A stretch of DNA of 64,000 nucleotides from Cystobasidiopsis lactophilus. Taxonomy: Eukaryota; Basidiomycota; Agaricostilbomycetes; Agaricostilbales; Chionosphaeraceae. Below are positions 1-11,361 of this stretch, piece by piece. A model generated the notes under the pieces. The model did not search any database. It was not told where the DNA came from and was given only the letters and a program-made list of their open reading frames with translations. A program made the position numbers and the translations under genes. Each line of letters starts with the position of its first letter. Position 1 is the first letter of the stretch. The DNA lies in assembly GCA_001599975.1 (NCBI GenBank), contig BCIO01000002.1:2677883-2741882 (forward strand), read 5' to 3'.

Positions 1-398
1 CTTGGGCGATCATCAGGGCTTCGATAACGCCTGATCTCGGGTTGAATAAGCGCAGGCCGCACCCAGAGGACGTTTCCAACGCACCATGGAGCTGATTTAG
101 GCCTCCTCCAGACGGAAAAGTGGTCAAGTACCGTTCTTCTTGATCTGGATTTGGGGTAGAGCTGTTGGAAGTGGCAGGGTGGTTGGCCGAGGGCCAGTCG
201 ACAGCATTCCAGTTGTGCAGAACCCAAATGCTGCCAACCAAAATGGCGCCGATGCTTAACAGCAGCCTGAAGTAGCCTTTCTTCTTGTAGTTCGAGTTTG
301 TCGTGGCCCAAGCCGGTGGAGGAGCTCGGGACGGTTGTTCTGGAGCCAAGCTGTCAGATCGTGTGGACTCCTGCCCTTGCGGAAGCCGCCTTACCCAT
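1..398 (-). CDS. Putative O-fucosyltransferase-family type II membrane protein, N-terminal part
   Basis: Partial gene running off the left edge. Seen: ATG at 398-396, then exons 395-398, 85-339 and 1-30, separated by introns of 55 and 54 nt with GT-AG ends. The short N-terminal tail is followed by a basic run (YKKKGYF) and one hydrophobic signal-anchor helix, then a Ser/Thr/Asn-rich stem. After splicing, the first motif of the globular domain reads GGGLNQLHGVIEALMIAQ. Known: a G-G-x-N-Q segment next to a hydrophobic helix is the first conserved block of the GDP-fucose O-fucosyltransferase (PF10250-like) proteins, which act in the ER/Golgi lumen. Inference: a Golgi or ER glycosyltransferase of this superfamily. 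Only the first roughly 95 residues are present, so the catalytic Arg region cannot be checked. Confidence 0.5.
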
Positions 399-891
399 CA
401 GATTTTCAGTCCCAGCATAATCTGAGGCAGAGCCAGGGTGAATGCTGTGTCACGAATTGTGAGACTGTTGACAGCTGAACAAATGCCACGCTCACCCTCG
501 CTCGCTGGCTGCCTCGTCGTACATCATCGTCGCTCGCTGTCGAAAGAGAGTCTCCAAACGCAAAAGCAGCATGACGGGAAGAGGGATATTATCACAGTCC
601 TGGACAGCAAAAAAAGAGGGTTCGCCGCTCGCCGCTCTCTGACACAAAAGTGACAGCACATTTTCGGATGCCTGTGCACTCCTTCTTGCTTCACACCTTA
701 AACTTCAAGAGTCACCTTAAACTTCAAGAGTCACACAAGTGCTCCAGTGTGGTAAGGTTGGAGGCTTGCTTACATTGCAAGCAAAGTCCATAAAATCGAA
801 ATGTTCAATAAAAAGCAACATGTGTGCAACGCCAAAGCTTGTACACGCCAATGAACTTTTCTGTGTACAGCAGGCGTGAAAAAGAAGGCAT
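399..891. other. Intergenic stretch between two minus-strand genes
   Basis: No convincing gene. It should hold the promoter of the fucosyltransferase-like gene and the 3' flank of the next minus-strand gene. The only structure noticed is a 19-bp direct repeat at 695-732. Confidence 0.5.
695..732. repeat. Perfect 19-bp tandem direct repeat (two copies)
   Basis: The unit accttaaacttcaagagtc occurs twice back to back, at 695-713 and 714-732. It lies in the 3' flank of the minus-strand secreted-protein gene. It looks like a simple slippage duplication; no function is claimed. Confidence 0.9.
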
Positions 892-1403
892 TCAGTTGCC
901 GCCGCAGGGTGTAAAAAGATATGCGACCCACCATTCCACCAAATCGCAAGGGGCCATATTTGACTCAAGGAGCGGTGGTGGACGCATCGACCAACTCTGC
1001 GGCTTGTGTGGTGAAGTCGATTTGCTTCTTGCAGGTCGAGCGGCAGAAGGCTTGAACGGTAGCTGGAGCACAAGTGGGCCAGTAAGCATCTGCCGTTCAT
1101 CAAACAAGAGGGGACGATCAAACGCACTCTGGGCATCTTTCTGGAACTCGCAGACTTGGAAGACCTTCGGGTTCTTGCGGTGGGTGGCCTTGGCCACAGC
1201 TCTGGTAGAAATTGACGGCAGTCAGATCTGCGCTCCAGCGCTCGAGCCATGGCAAGGGAGGCAACGCACGCAACACAGGCATGCTTCCACTCTGCACAGG
1301 TAGTCGAAGCCAAATCTTTGACATAGACAGTCTCGCGATAATCAAAAGCGGCTGCGGATGAGGCTGCGACAAGGCCGAGCGCGACAAAAGCTGGGAAGCG
1401 CAT
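892..1403 (-). CDS. Small secreted protein, unknown family
   Basis: Proposed exons 1270-1403 and 892-1201 with one 68-nt intron (donor gtgcgt, acceptor ctaccag), giving about 147 residues. The first 19 residues form a clean signal peptide (MRFPAFVALGLVAASSAAA) followed by FDYRET. The mature protein is basic, with a few cysteines and a Ser/Pro/Arg-rich middle. No family was recognised. The intron is inferred because the second exon gives a smoother protein than unspliced reading; further introns in exon 2 are possible. The call of an extracellular protein rests on the signal peptide alone. Confidence 0.45.
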
Positions 1404-1789
1404 GCTGGTTTGTTGCTGACAAGAACTCGGGCGGACGTATCAAAAGAGCGTGGGTTGTGTAAAAGAGTGACGACAGAGGAACTCTTGGCTTGGCTGTGGA
1501 CGTTGCGGAAAGAGCGTTGTTTACTTCTAGAGGAGCGCGCATAAGCGGCGGAGCAATACACGCGCGGCTGTTGGCCTAATGAAGCCGCCAACGTTCTTCA
1601 AGCTTGGAGGCTGCGGGCGTTGTTCTCTGTCGGGGATGAAGGAGACGCACTACTGAAGAAGACGCGTCTTGCCAGGCGGGAAGTGGGCGAGCGGCACCGA
1701 GGCCGGCTACAAGGCAAAATGCTAAGTGCTAGGATTACACTGGTGAAATGGTGAAAGTACACGCTATGTTTCTAATTGGGGGAGAGAAC
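1404..1789. other. Intergenic stretch, nothing recognised
   Basis: Upstream of the secreted-protein gene and downstream of the acyltransferase gene, both on the minus strand. No coding frame with signal or homology was seen; presumably promoter and terminator sequence. Confidence 0.5.
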
Positions 1790-3115
1790 TCAAGCCTTGA
1801 GGATGCCCTTGGCCTCCCATTGAGCCTTCACTTTTTCGAGGAGCTCGTCCTTGGCCACGAAGCGCTGCTCCAGCCATTTGCCGAGAGCTTGCGGGTCGCT
1901 TGGCAAGTCGCTGATGGCAAATCTACAGCAGGGGATCAGCAGCTGCAATTGAGATGAAGAGGGGGTTGTCCACCTCTGAATGTCGATCTGCCAATGCCAG
2001 GCTGGACTGAGCTTCGTGTTTGCGTGGACATCGTACAAGGTGGCGGCCCTCTGGAAGCGGCCTCGAGGGTCAGCGCACGCAATCGTAAAATCGTAGACAT
2101 GGGTGACGTGAGAGCCTCGGAGCTCTGTTCGATTGCCCGGCAGCTTCAGATTTAGTCTAAACACGCGCAGGAAGGTTGGCCCACCGTTGATGGCAGCAAC
2201 AAAGCCTCGGGTGCGTGGGAGAAGGACGTGATGCAGAATGGGCAGGTCTCTAGTTTTGGCGAAGGCTTGGCTCTGGAGTTCCATGATTGTCGAAGGGTGT
2301 TTGAGTCACCGAAAGAAGTTGGCTTCTTACCTCCGCAATCTTCTTTTTGGATACTCTAGTTCCCTCAGAGTAAGAGACGAGCCAGATAGGACGCTTGTTC
2401 CTCTTGATGGCCCTGAAGGCTTTGGCCGTCAGCTGATTGTCGGTCGCCCAATCCCGCGTGACCATGACCATTCCAATAAGCTGCAGCTCTTTCTCGTCAA
2501 TGTTGTCTATTGCCCGAGGAGACCATTCACTGACCCACAAAGAGAGACCAAAGATCGGCAGTTGCCATTTGAGCTGCCAAGATCCCCAGTACGTCAGCGT
2601 CTTCTTCCTTGAAGGTCAGCAATGTGTGCCCACCGCATCCTTGGCGAAGTACCGACAGTAGCCCAGCATCTTCTTTCGCTTGGCCATCCCTTGCTGCGAG
2701 AGGTGGCAAGGGGAAATCTCAGCCAGGTTGCCGAGATCAAATAGGGACGAAGCCCAAAGTTGAGACTCACAATCGCATAAAAGTCGCTGTAGGACAGATG
2801 ATTGGCTGCACAGCAAAACACTTCTTTAGTCTCTGCCTCGACCTTCAAAGCCACAGACTCACAAACGATGAAGGCGGACTCCGACTTGGGGATCTCGTCG
2901 CCAGTGTATTCCAAGTGACCGCCGTGCCACTCCTCCATCACCCACTGCATGGACGCCCAGAGCTGAAAGGCGACGAAAGAGTTGAACTCGTAGGCGGCGC
3001 CAGGTGAAAACGGCAAGATCAAGGTGGACAGCAGGAAGCAGGCATTGGCGAGCAGGCCATAGCCAAAGACGAGCAGGCCGTAGAGCAACACTCTGAGCAC
3101 TCCAACGACGTCCAT
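1790..3115 (-). CDS. 1-acyl-sn-glycerol-3-phosphate / lysophospholipid acyltransferase
   Basis: Seven exons: 2863-3115, 2771-2805, 2634-2693, 2331-2573, 2185-2272, 1974-2124, 1790-1922, giving 320 residues and a closed frame. PlsC/LPAT fold: two N-terminal hydrophobic segments, the catalytic NHLSYSD box (HX4D) at residues 86-92, a KRKKMLGYCRYFAKD segment, and the acceptor-binding EGTR at 186-189. LPRTRGFVAAI then matches the conserved block after EGTR in the eukaryotic AGPAT3/4/5-LCLAT1-CST26 branch. Known role: acylation of lysophosphatidate or lysophosphatidylinositol in the ER membrane. Which lysolipid is used cannot be told from sequence. The ATG at 3115 is the first one before the membrane segment. 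The gene is transcribed divergently from the MFS gene 134 bp away. Confidence 0.88.
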
Positions 3116-3249
3116 CTTGTCGTGTTGAGCGGGTGAAACGCACCACGTCACGAGCCGAGGACAAGGGGTGGAGTCGCGAGTTGCCTGCAGGTTGTCCTTG
3201 CTCCAGCGACAAGCGGCTTTCTTCTGCGCCTCAAATTTCATGCGCGATC
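3116..3249. promoter_or_regulatory. Shared divergent promoter gap (acyltransferase / MFS transporter)
   Basis: Only 134 bp separate the start codons of two divergent genes, so both 5' UTRs and core promoters must lie here or overlap coding sequence. No TATA box was identified. Confidence 0.35.
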
Positions 3250-6200
3250 ATGGCCGATCCGCCACTGTCATTCAAGAAGCGGCGCTCGACCTCGACCAGC
3301 GACGGGCCTTGGAGTCGGCGGCTCTCGATACCCAAGTCCGTCTTCTCGCTCGGCGGCAAGCGCAGCGTCACCTCGCCGGCCCAGCGCACCTCCACGCCCA
3401 GGCAGCAGCAGGAGGACGATGACCCGTTCAACGCCACGATCTACGAAGCCGAGGAGCCAGAGGGGCCTGGCGCAGTGCCTTCATTGCTGCCCTCCTACAA
3501 CCCGCCCTCGTTTGCGACCCCGTTGCCGACGATCCCCATCACGGTGCTTTGTATAGCGATGCTGGGCGAGTTCCTATCTGCAGCAACGGTGCGTCCGACC
3601 GCGCTCCTGTCTGGGAGATCGCGTTTGACGGTGTGGAGAGATCGCAGCCGGCCGCGTTCATGTACTTCATGGTCGAGAGCTTCTATCTCAAAGGCGTGGA
3701 CGACCCGCCAGAGGGTTTGGAGGCCCAGGTCGCCTTCACCAATGGCATCGTCTCCTCCGTCTTCTTCCTCTCCCAGTTCTTGACCTCGCTGCTGTGGGCG
3801 TCCATCGCGCAAAAGCACGGCCGGCGCGTCGTGCTCTTCGTCAGCTTGCTGGGCAATGCCGCCTCTTTGACCCTCTTTGGCTCCAGTCAGAATGTCGGGA
3901 CTGCCATCGTCGCTCGGCTGGGCCAAGGCTTGTTCAACGGGGCAGTCGGGGTGGCAAGAGGCGCCGTCAGGGACATCACGGACCCGACCAACGAAGCAAG
4001 AGCCTACACGTTAGTAGGTTTGAGTCAGTTTTCAAGTCCTATCATTCGATGCTCTGAGCTGAAGGTCAAATCTCTGCAGGCTGGGGTCTGGGCGGCATTG
4101 TCGGTCCCGTGCGTGCAAATCCTCAATACCTCTGATCTCAGCTGTCTTAAAATTACCTGCTGTACAGATCATCGGTGGTGTTTTCGAGCACCCAGCCACC
4201 AAATACCCACGGCTTTTCGGCTCCAACCAATTCCTGATCGATTACCCTTACATTTTGCCCTGCTTATGTTCCAGTACCCTCACGTTCACCGGCGCCCTGT
4301 TGTGCCTCTTTCTTAACCGAGACGGCGGCTCTCGAAGTGGCGGTATCCAGCTGCCTACCGAAAAGTCCGCGGAGGAAGGGCGCTCCATCTTTGCCTTGCC
4401 GCAACGCCTGTTTCACCGGGTCTCCACCTATTTCACCACACCTTCCAAGCTCATTCATCCGTCGACTCCGGAGTCCCCTGGGGTGCCTTTGCTGGATTCG
4501 ACCTCACCTCCAGCGTCAGTAGCGCAAGCGCCTAACACGCTGCCCGTTCCAACGGCGATCAAGGACCGCCGAACCAGCGCTATCACGGCTCAAACTGGCA
4601 CCAGCTATGGCTATGAGCCGAGGTCTTACCGGCAGACTGCCTGGGCGAACCGACGCTACACCGGCCAGAGTCACCTCAACCACCGCCGGGCTTCGATGGC
4701 CGCTTCCACCGTTTACGCCCCGGACTACGATCAGCCCTTTGACGATTCGAACCTCAACTTTGCTCAGCGCCTGCTGCTGGCTAACGAACCTGGCGTGTTC
4801 AACATTTCCGATCTGTGGGTCGCCGCCGCTCAAGTGCAAGACGACCAATACTCGCAGATGGAATGGGCGGACGAAAGCGTGTTTGACGACGACGAGACGG
4901 CAGCGGACATCACCATGGACCAGAGCCACCGGTTCTCGGAGTACGGGTCGGAGCCGCCGTCGCTGGAGAACTTGCGGGAGACAGCACGCAGCCAACGAGG
5001 CGCTTCGCCTGCGGCCACGCCTTCGCGCAACTTGACCCCCAACAAGGACAACACGACTCGGTTAGAGTCACCCGCTGCTCGCCGCGTAGATTCAGCCTTG
5101 GGACTCGGTCGAGCACCACTGCTGTCTCCTCGACAGAGAATCGCGTCCTCAGCTCGCAGGCGCACCAGCGCGGCTTCAGTTCGGCCCAACATCTTTTCTA
5201 ACACTGGTCTCCATGAGCTGCCTCCTGCATCGCTGGCAGCCCAAGAGCAGCTTCTGCCACCGGAGCCCTTGGCGCCCATTCCTGAAGGCAAACCGGCTTC
5301 CAGCTCGTCCTCGGAGCAGCGTCCGCCACTATCTCCGGCTCATAGCGCGTCTCCTTTGACGCCGTTCCCACCTCAGCCTGCCGCTGGCGAATCCAAGTCT
5401 CCCTTCCAACATCTTCCGCTGGGGGTTATTTCCCAGCTGTTCATGCTCGCATTCCATGGTGTTGCGACCGACCAGATCTTCATGTTTGTCTACCCTTCTG
5501 GTCTTGCGTTCTCCGACTGACACACTTCAATCTAGGACTTTCTTGGTGACGCCTGTTCCAAGTGGCGGTCTGGGTCTGGACGCCTCTCATTACGCTCAAC
5601 TGGTCGCCGTAATGGTCTTCTTCTCGATGCTCTGGCAGTTCAAGGTGCGCATTACGTCCCCTGGGTCCGAACTATAGCTCATGGAGATGCCAGGTGTACC
5701 CTGCCCTTGGACCTCCAAATGGGCCTCTGTCTCACTTAACGATGCTTCGGCTTGGGCTCTCTTGCTACATCCCGGTCTACATCGGATATCCGGTCTTAAG
5801 AAGCCTCTACAGCGAAAAAACGAACGGCTATATCATGGCCGGCATGATCGTTCTCAGCGCTTTGCGCTATCTGGCCAACACATTTGCTTGTGAGGCCGCC
5901 CTTCCTTGGCCCACTGTGTCCCTTTTTGATGTTAAGACAGACACTTCGATCATGGTCCTGACCAACGCACTGACTCCGCCGGCATATGTCGCCTTGGCGA
6001 ATGGCCTGGCTCAGTCGGCGGCGTCCGCTGCTCGGTTTTTGGGCCCCGTTGTCGGCGGCACTCTCTGGTCTATGTGCGTGTCTTGCTTCCTTCCCCGGCT
6101 GTTGACCAAGGATGAATTGGAGCGTTCTCAGTTCGATCGAGCATGGCCCAACAGCGAACCCATTTCCCTTTGATTACCATTTCGGTCAGTGCATCTTTCA

Positions 6201-6300
6201 AACCCGCTTCGAATGCAGAATTGACGAAGCACGCTCAGCATTCTATTTCGTCGCAATCGTCTGCTTCTGTGGCATCATGCTCTCGTTCAGAATACGATGA
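3250..6300 (+). CDS. MFS transporter with a very large central loop (ZIFL/YCR023C-like)
   Basis: Nine exons: 3250-3588, 3648-4017, 4080-4108, 4168-5483, 5536-5644, 5694-5889, 5941-6073, 6132-6184, 6239-6300; 868 residues, frame closed. The N-terminal cytosolic tail of about 90 residues is Ser/Arg-rich. Membrane helices begin near residue 95. The motif between helices 2 and 3 (QKHGRRVV) and GLFNGAVGVARGAVRDI in helix 4 fit the TetA/ZIFL-type MFS group of fungi. Helices 1-6 end near residue 297. A Ser/Pro/Arg-rich loop of about 360 residues follows, then helices 7-12 from about 655, ending YFVAIVCFCGIMLSF. Known: the family exports metals or organic cations at plasma or vacuolar membranes. Substrate unknown. 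The loop is several times the usual size and may be a phosphorylation or docking region. Confidence 0.85.
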
Positions 6301-7003
6301 GCTTCTCAAACGTCGTCGTTCGCGGCGCTTTTATTTGTATAAGAACCCATACAACCTACTCACAGCACTTGCATTGCTCATAATTGTATCTCTTCCCTCT
6401 TCTTATCGACGTCTCAAGATCTCAAGCTGCGGACCAATTGCTTCAGGCGGCTGACTTGGAGGCGCAAAATGCTTGCTTGCCACTCCTCGTTCGTGACCTC
6501 TAGCATTGGTCCCCAGGATTTGGCTATGTATTACACTTCCGATTCTTTTACTGCTATGCCTGGATCCTCGATCTTGAGCTGGATGCTTCCATTTGAGTGT
6601 CAAGCGGCGCGGTTTTGCCGTCGAAGTTGACCTCGAATGCGCAATTCGTTCGTGATTGCCCCCAAGTGACGATGCGGCTGAATGCATGGCTGTTGGTGCC
6701 GAGGAGGACAGCCATGCAGCGAAGAGCCCCTTTTGTCCAGGACGCGCTTCGACTGACTGAATCCGCGGAAGGGCGTTTCGGCAGTGACGCAGTTTTTAGT
6801 GCCCTCTCGTCTCAAGATGCGTTCAGAAGCGAGGAATTTCCAATGCCGAGGAGCGAGACTGTCCTATTCTGTTGCTGAGAAGGATCCTGCGCCGGGGATT
6901 TCATCGGAGGCGCAAAGAGAGTTGCCCGGCGCCACGGTTCTCTTGGTCTCCCACCTATCATATTTGTCCAAGACTTCTGTCGCGATAGACTGTCGGCATC
7001 AAG
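6301..7003. other. Intergenic stretch, no supported gene
   Basis: About 700 bp between two plus-strand genes. Short open frames exist on both strands but none shows domains, signal peptides or codon structure that I trust. Presumably terminator of the MFS gene and promoter of the next gene. Confidence 0.45.
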
Positions 7004-9308
7004 ATGGGCAGCTGGATCCTCACCCGATACCTAACGATTCTCATCTGCCTATCTTGGCCTACCCGTGCTTTCTATCAGCCAGTATGTCCGAATCCCTCGA
7101 GTTGACGGCTCCCTGACGTTTTGACAGTCTCAATACTTGGACGCCCTCAGCCAATTCCAGTCTACCTTCTTGGTCCCGCAGAACACATTCGAGGCGGCGA
7201 AGATCAACTCGACTCTCTTCGCAGACGACGTAGTCGGACGCTTGGATGTTACTACTACGTTTGTTGGCAGGGAATTAAACACAGGTGCGAGCTCCAATCT
7301 CATCCGGCGCCACTTTCTCAACTTCAACGCTGCCATCGCAGAGTATCTTTTCGCCTTGTTCTCTCCAGCAACGCGCTTGCCAAATACCACCAGTCTCATC
7401 GGTTTTCCTATCAGCACGATCAAGGTGCTAGAGTTGACCGTGGGCGGGCCCGTGGTCAGCTACGATATCATCCTCAACTTGAGCTATCCCACGGCCAACC
7501 TCTTCATGCCGCTGGAGGTTGGCATGAACCTCCGCTTCAACGATGCTTTGGAGATCAGCTCCTGGGACGCGACGCTTCGCCGAATGCCAGCCGGGTTCGA
7601 CCATTTTTTGATCCCGAACATTCTGCCGCAAGTGGCAGCCGAGATTGGCCAGCAAATCGACTCCACCAGTAACACGACCTCGATACTGCACCAATACGCC
7701 GCGAATCAAGTCTGCACTGTCGCTATGGCGAACTGCACTGGCGAGAACGCACAGTACGCCAGCCACAGCGAATGCATGGATTTCCTCGTGAATCAAAAGG
7801 AGTTTGGTCAATGGTACGAAGGGGGCCTGGACACCGTTTGGTGCAGATACATTCACCAGTAAGCTCGCCATGCTCGCTTTAGGCGCCCGCCGTAGCTCAT
7901 TGGTCGTCGTAGGTACATGGTTGCATTGAGGCCTTCTGTGCATTGTGCTCACGTCGGGCCAAGTGGCGGCGACATGTGCATATCTAGGAGCTGTAAGTAC
8001 CATCTCTGTTAGCCATTACGATCTGTCCCTGACCGCCAAGTAGACGTGGACGAAATGTTGAGCCCGCCTTACCAAGAATCGCTGAACATTCAAGACATTC
8101 TGGTCGATGCCTCCTCAACTAGATCTTTCTCAGACCAACAGAAGGTGAATTGGGCCGCAGCAGTGTCTCAGCTGGCATACGCCACCACGGTCAGCTTCTA
8201 TGCGGTCTCCACAATGGTTCTCCTCTCCATCCTTTGGGCCCTGGCCAAAGCCTTTGATTTCGGCCTGTATTCTTGGACGACTGCCTATCGCACTATGAAC
8301 GAGCATCAGCAAACTGCGTGCGTCATGTGTGAGTGGCCGCTTGCGAAACAAATGGGACGGGCACTCAATTCGCCACCAGATTGCATCAACACGCCTGTCA
8401 CCGCGGCCGCTCTGGCATTACAACTATCAGGCTCCAATGTCTTGCGGAACGAGTACACCACCCAGCATGTGAACGAGCTACGATCGACGGCACTCATCAT
8501 TTCGGTCCTCTACCTGTTCGAGCTGGTCTATCGCCGCAGCATGCGTATGTCGCTAGTGTTACACCACTTCATGACACTCTTCGCAATCATCCTTTTGCTG
8601 GTATGTCTCCAAGAGACGAGAGATCCCACTTTTGCCACGGCCGGCTACCTGTGGCTCTTCCAAGCCACGACCGAGCAATCGGTCTTCATCTCGATGCTCC
8701 TTTGTCAGGCCCCTTCTTTGAAACGATGCGGTAATAACTGATTATGTCTCGCACAGACCGTTTCCAAGGCCATACACCGATGGTCAGGGTATGGCTTCAA
8801 GGTGCAGCGTGTCAAACTTTGTGGGCCAGTCTCTCCGCGGTTCCGATCATCACTGACACGTTGGTTTTTTTAGCATCTTTAAGTGCGGCTTCGCCATCGG
8901 CTTGCTTGTGTACTGGGGCCTGCACCAAGGTGAGAGAGAGAAAGGGAGTACTGAAACGGCAGGTTTACTCACCCGTTTGTTTGCGCCGCAGTTCACTTGT
9001 ACGACTACGCTATCGAGACAGCGTGGAAGGTTCTGGTCCCCATCATATTGGTGGCACTCATGGCCACACAAGTCTGGGGATCCATGAGTCTGTGGAAGAT
9101 TGCGCAGAAAAAAGACCCGTTGGCAGCGTCCCGGTTGGGAAGCATAGTAAGCCTATCTTTCATCCTTTTCGCCCTCTGGGCCGCTGGTCATCCGAGCTGA
9201 CGTCTGTTTGCAAAGGACCCGGAATCGCCGCCGCCTGAGAAGAATCTGGACCCGAACTTGAGGAGCACTGTCAAACCTGCAGAGCAATCTCTACGCCATG
9301 TTACATAG
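7004..9308 (+). CDS. Polytopic membrane protein with luminal N-domain and TLC-like C-domain, unknown function
   Basis: Ten exons: 7004-7081, 7128-7284, 7342-7858, 7913-7992, 8044-8328, 8380-8703, 8757-8820, 8874-8929, 8992-9146, 9216-9308; 602 residues, frame closed. A signal peptide is followed by a luminal or extracellular domain with several N-glycosylation sequons and conserved-looking blocks (VGRELNTEYLF, a Cys/His block with HVGPSGGDMC). After about residue 330 come several membrane helices. One region reads VLHHFMTLFAI, reminiscent of the His pair in TLC (TRAM/LAG1/CLN8) domains. The C-terminal tail is short, charged and cytosolic. The ninth exon boundary set depends on donor gtgggccag at 8821, the least certain. 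I do not recognise a characterised family; the TLC resemblance is weak and inferred. Confidence 0.6.
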
Positions 9309-9985
9309 ACCACTAGAGACGGCCACTAGAGTACTAGAAATCTAGAGATTATGAAGACATTTTCCATGCAATTTTCGGTGACCGTTGGGATTTGCCACCG
9401 AAGAAGACGCGGCGCGTTCAGGCGACTGGAGGAATGAGTCTCATTAGGTTACTCTCTTCTCAGAACGCTCCATCCAAGGCTTGCTTGTTGTCTAAATCAT
9501 GCACATGTTTCTCGAGACGAGCGGTCCCTTGGCGTGGTTTGCCGTGCGGTGGCGAGGAGAGCACCCTTCCCGAATCTGGGCTGCAGATTGCGCCGCCTGA
9601 CTCAAAGACCACTGCATCTCCATACGCCGTTCCCAGTGCACGCCAGACACCTCTGACGAGGTAGAACCCCTTTTGGGCCAGACCCCTGGCCCGCTCGCCT
9701 CCGCTGCGCACGGCCTTGGCCTCAAAACCTGCTCAGAGACGATCTTCTCGTTTCGTCTCAGAAGGGTTTTGAGAATAACGTCGACGTCCTCACCGTCGCC
9801 GCTGTCGAGTATCAACGTCGCCTCGAGCGAGAATCGTTCAGAGCACACCCTTCTCGTGCATTCTTGCCTTTGTGAACCGACCCTCTGAATGGTCTCTCGA
9901 TTTTGGCTTTCTCTCTTGAACGTCGAGCACCCCAGGTCCCCAGCGTCCCCTTTTCTCACTCTCAATTCAATCCTCTGTGTGACCG
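9309..9985. other. Intergenic stretch, no supported gene
   Basis: About 680 bp with only overlapping short frames on both strands. Likely the promoter and 5' leader of the HSF-domain gene. Confidence 0.45.
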
Positions 9986-11361
9986 ATGGCCTCGTACATG
10001 CAGCAGCCTGCGCCACTCCGCGTCTTTCAACCCCCTTCGGATCAACCTGTGCCACAACAACAGAATCCGGCCTTTTGGAGCTCGTCCGCTTACGGCCACC
10101 ACTCTGCCTCCCACTCGCACCAAGGCACCCCTGAACCCGAGGGCTCGCATTACACCTACGGCGGCCGCGAGTCGTACATTCAGCCTCAGTTCGCCAACCC
10201 CGGCGCGGTCTACACTCCCCCCGGCGGCTCGCCCAATATCAACAACCAGCCTCGCGTCGTACCATCGTCCAGGGACTCGTACCGGACCCCCTCGCCCACT
10301 CCCTCGCGCGCCGAAACCGCCTACCCTACTCCCTCGCCGGACCGCCGCATGGCCCAACAGCACCAGCTCGCTGCCCGCCGACCTCCCTCGGCCGCTCCCG
10401 TCACTGCTGGCGCCAGCTCTGGCGCTGCTGGCAACCCGGACGCCGCCGGCATGCGCTGCACCGTGAGTCGGCTCACTACGCGCATGAATTGCACTTTCTT
10501 TGTTCTCAACGCGTTTCATTTTTGGCCGCTACCTCGCAGGACTTTGTGGCCAAGGTGAGCAGAGCTCAGGCGGCTACCAGTGTGGCCGGAAAGCCCATTG
10601 GCGCCGCCGCAACCGCCGGGGTGTTGACTCGCGCTGACGCACGTGTTGCAGCTGTGGTTCCTCTTGGACAGGCCCGAGTACAGCCCGCACATCCGCTGGA
10701 ACAGCTCTGGCGAGAGCTTCATCTTTTACCCCAGTGAGTCCTGCGCCCTGGACTTGCCCGTTGATTGGAGGGGCTAACTGGAGTTGCACCTCACAGCCGC
10801 CGAATTTGCCACCGACGTCCTGGCTCGCCTCTTCAAGCATTCTAACGTACGTTCGTGCGGGCTGGAGTTCCTAAACCAGCTCAACCCGTGTCCCTCTACA
10901 GGTCGCCAGCTTTGTTCGCCAACTGAACTTATGTACGTTGAGTTTGTCTGCGCTCGAGGCACTCGGCCGCTTCATTAGTGACAATGCGCTTACTCTTTGG
11001 GTTTTCAGACGGGTTTCAGCGCATTTCTCACTTGGAACTGCTGGAGGACTTGGACAACGCCTCGCCCGGTGGTGCCCACTCGGCGCCCGCTTCCATGCAG
11101 GCTTTTGAAGACATCCCCGCCGTCCCTGCCTCTGGCTTTGCCCACCCTGACTTTGTGAGGTGAGTCAGGTTTCTCCGTTCCGCCAACATAGCCACAAAGG
11201 CCCTAACGAAATGCTTTTTGAACAAAAGGGGCAAGCCGGGCACCCTCGGCCGCATCCGCCCCAAGCCCTCGCCCAGCCGCGCTCGCAAGGCCTCCAAGAA
11301 GCGTTCGCGAGATGACGAAGACGACGACTTCGAGGCCCACTCTCGCCGCCGCGTCAACTAG
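9986..11361 (+). CDS. HSF-type DNA-binding domain protein, short form
   Basis: Seven exons: 9986-10462, 10540-10554 (15 nt), 10652-10733, 10797-10846, 10902-10932, 11009-11159, 11229-11361; 312 residues, frame closed. The first 159 residues are Pro/Ser/Gln-rich low complexity. The DNA-binding domain runs from FVAKLWFLL through SFIFYP and the recognition helix HSNVASFVRQLNLYGFQRI to FAHPDFVRGK. The wing between YGFQRI and FAHP is expanded by a Ser/Ala/Pro insert. A basic tail (ARKASKKRSRDDEDDD) ends the protein almost at once, so no HR-A/B coiled coil is visible. Known: HSF-family proteins bind nGAAn repeats in the nucleus. Inference: a monomeric or partner-dependent member, more like Sfl1/Mga1-type regulators than canonical trimeric Hsf1. 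Confidence 0.85.
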
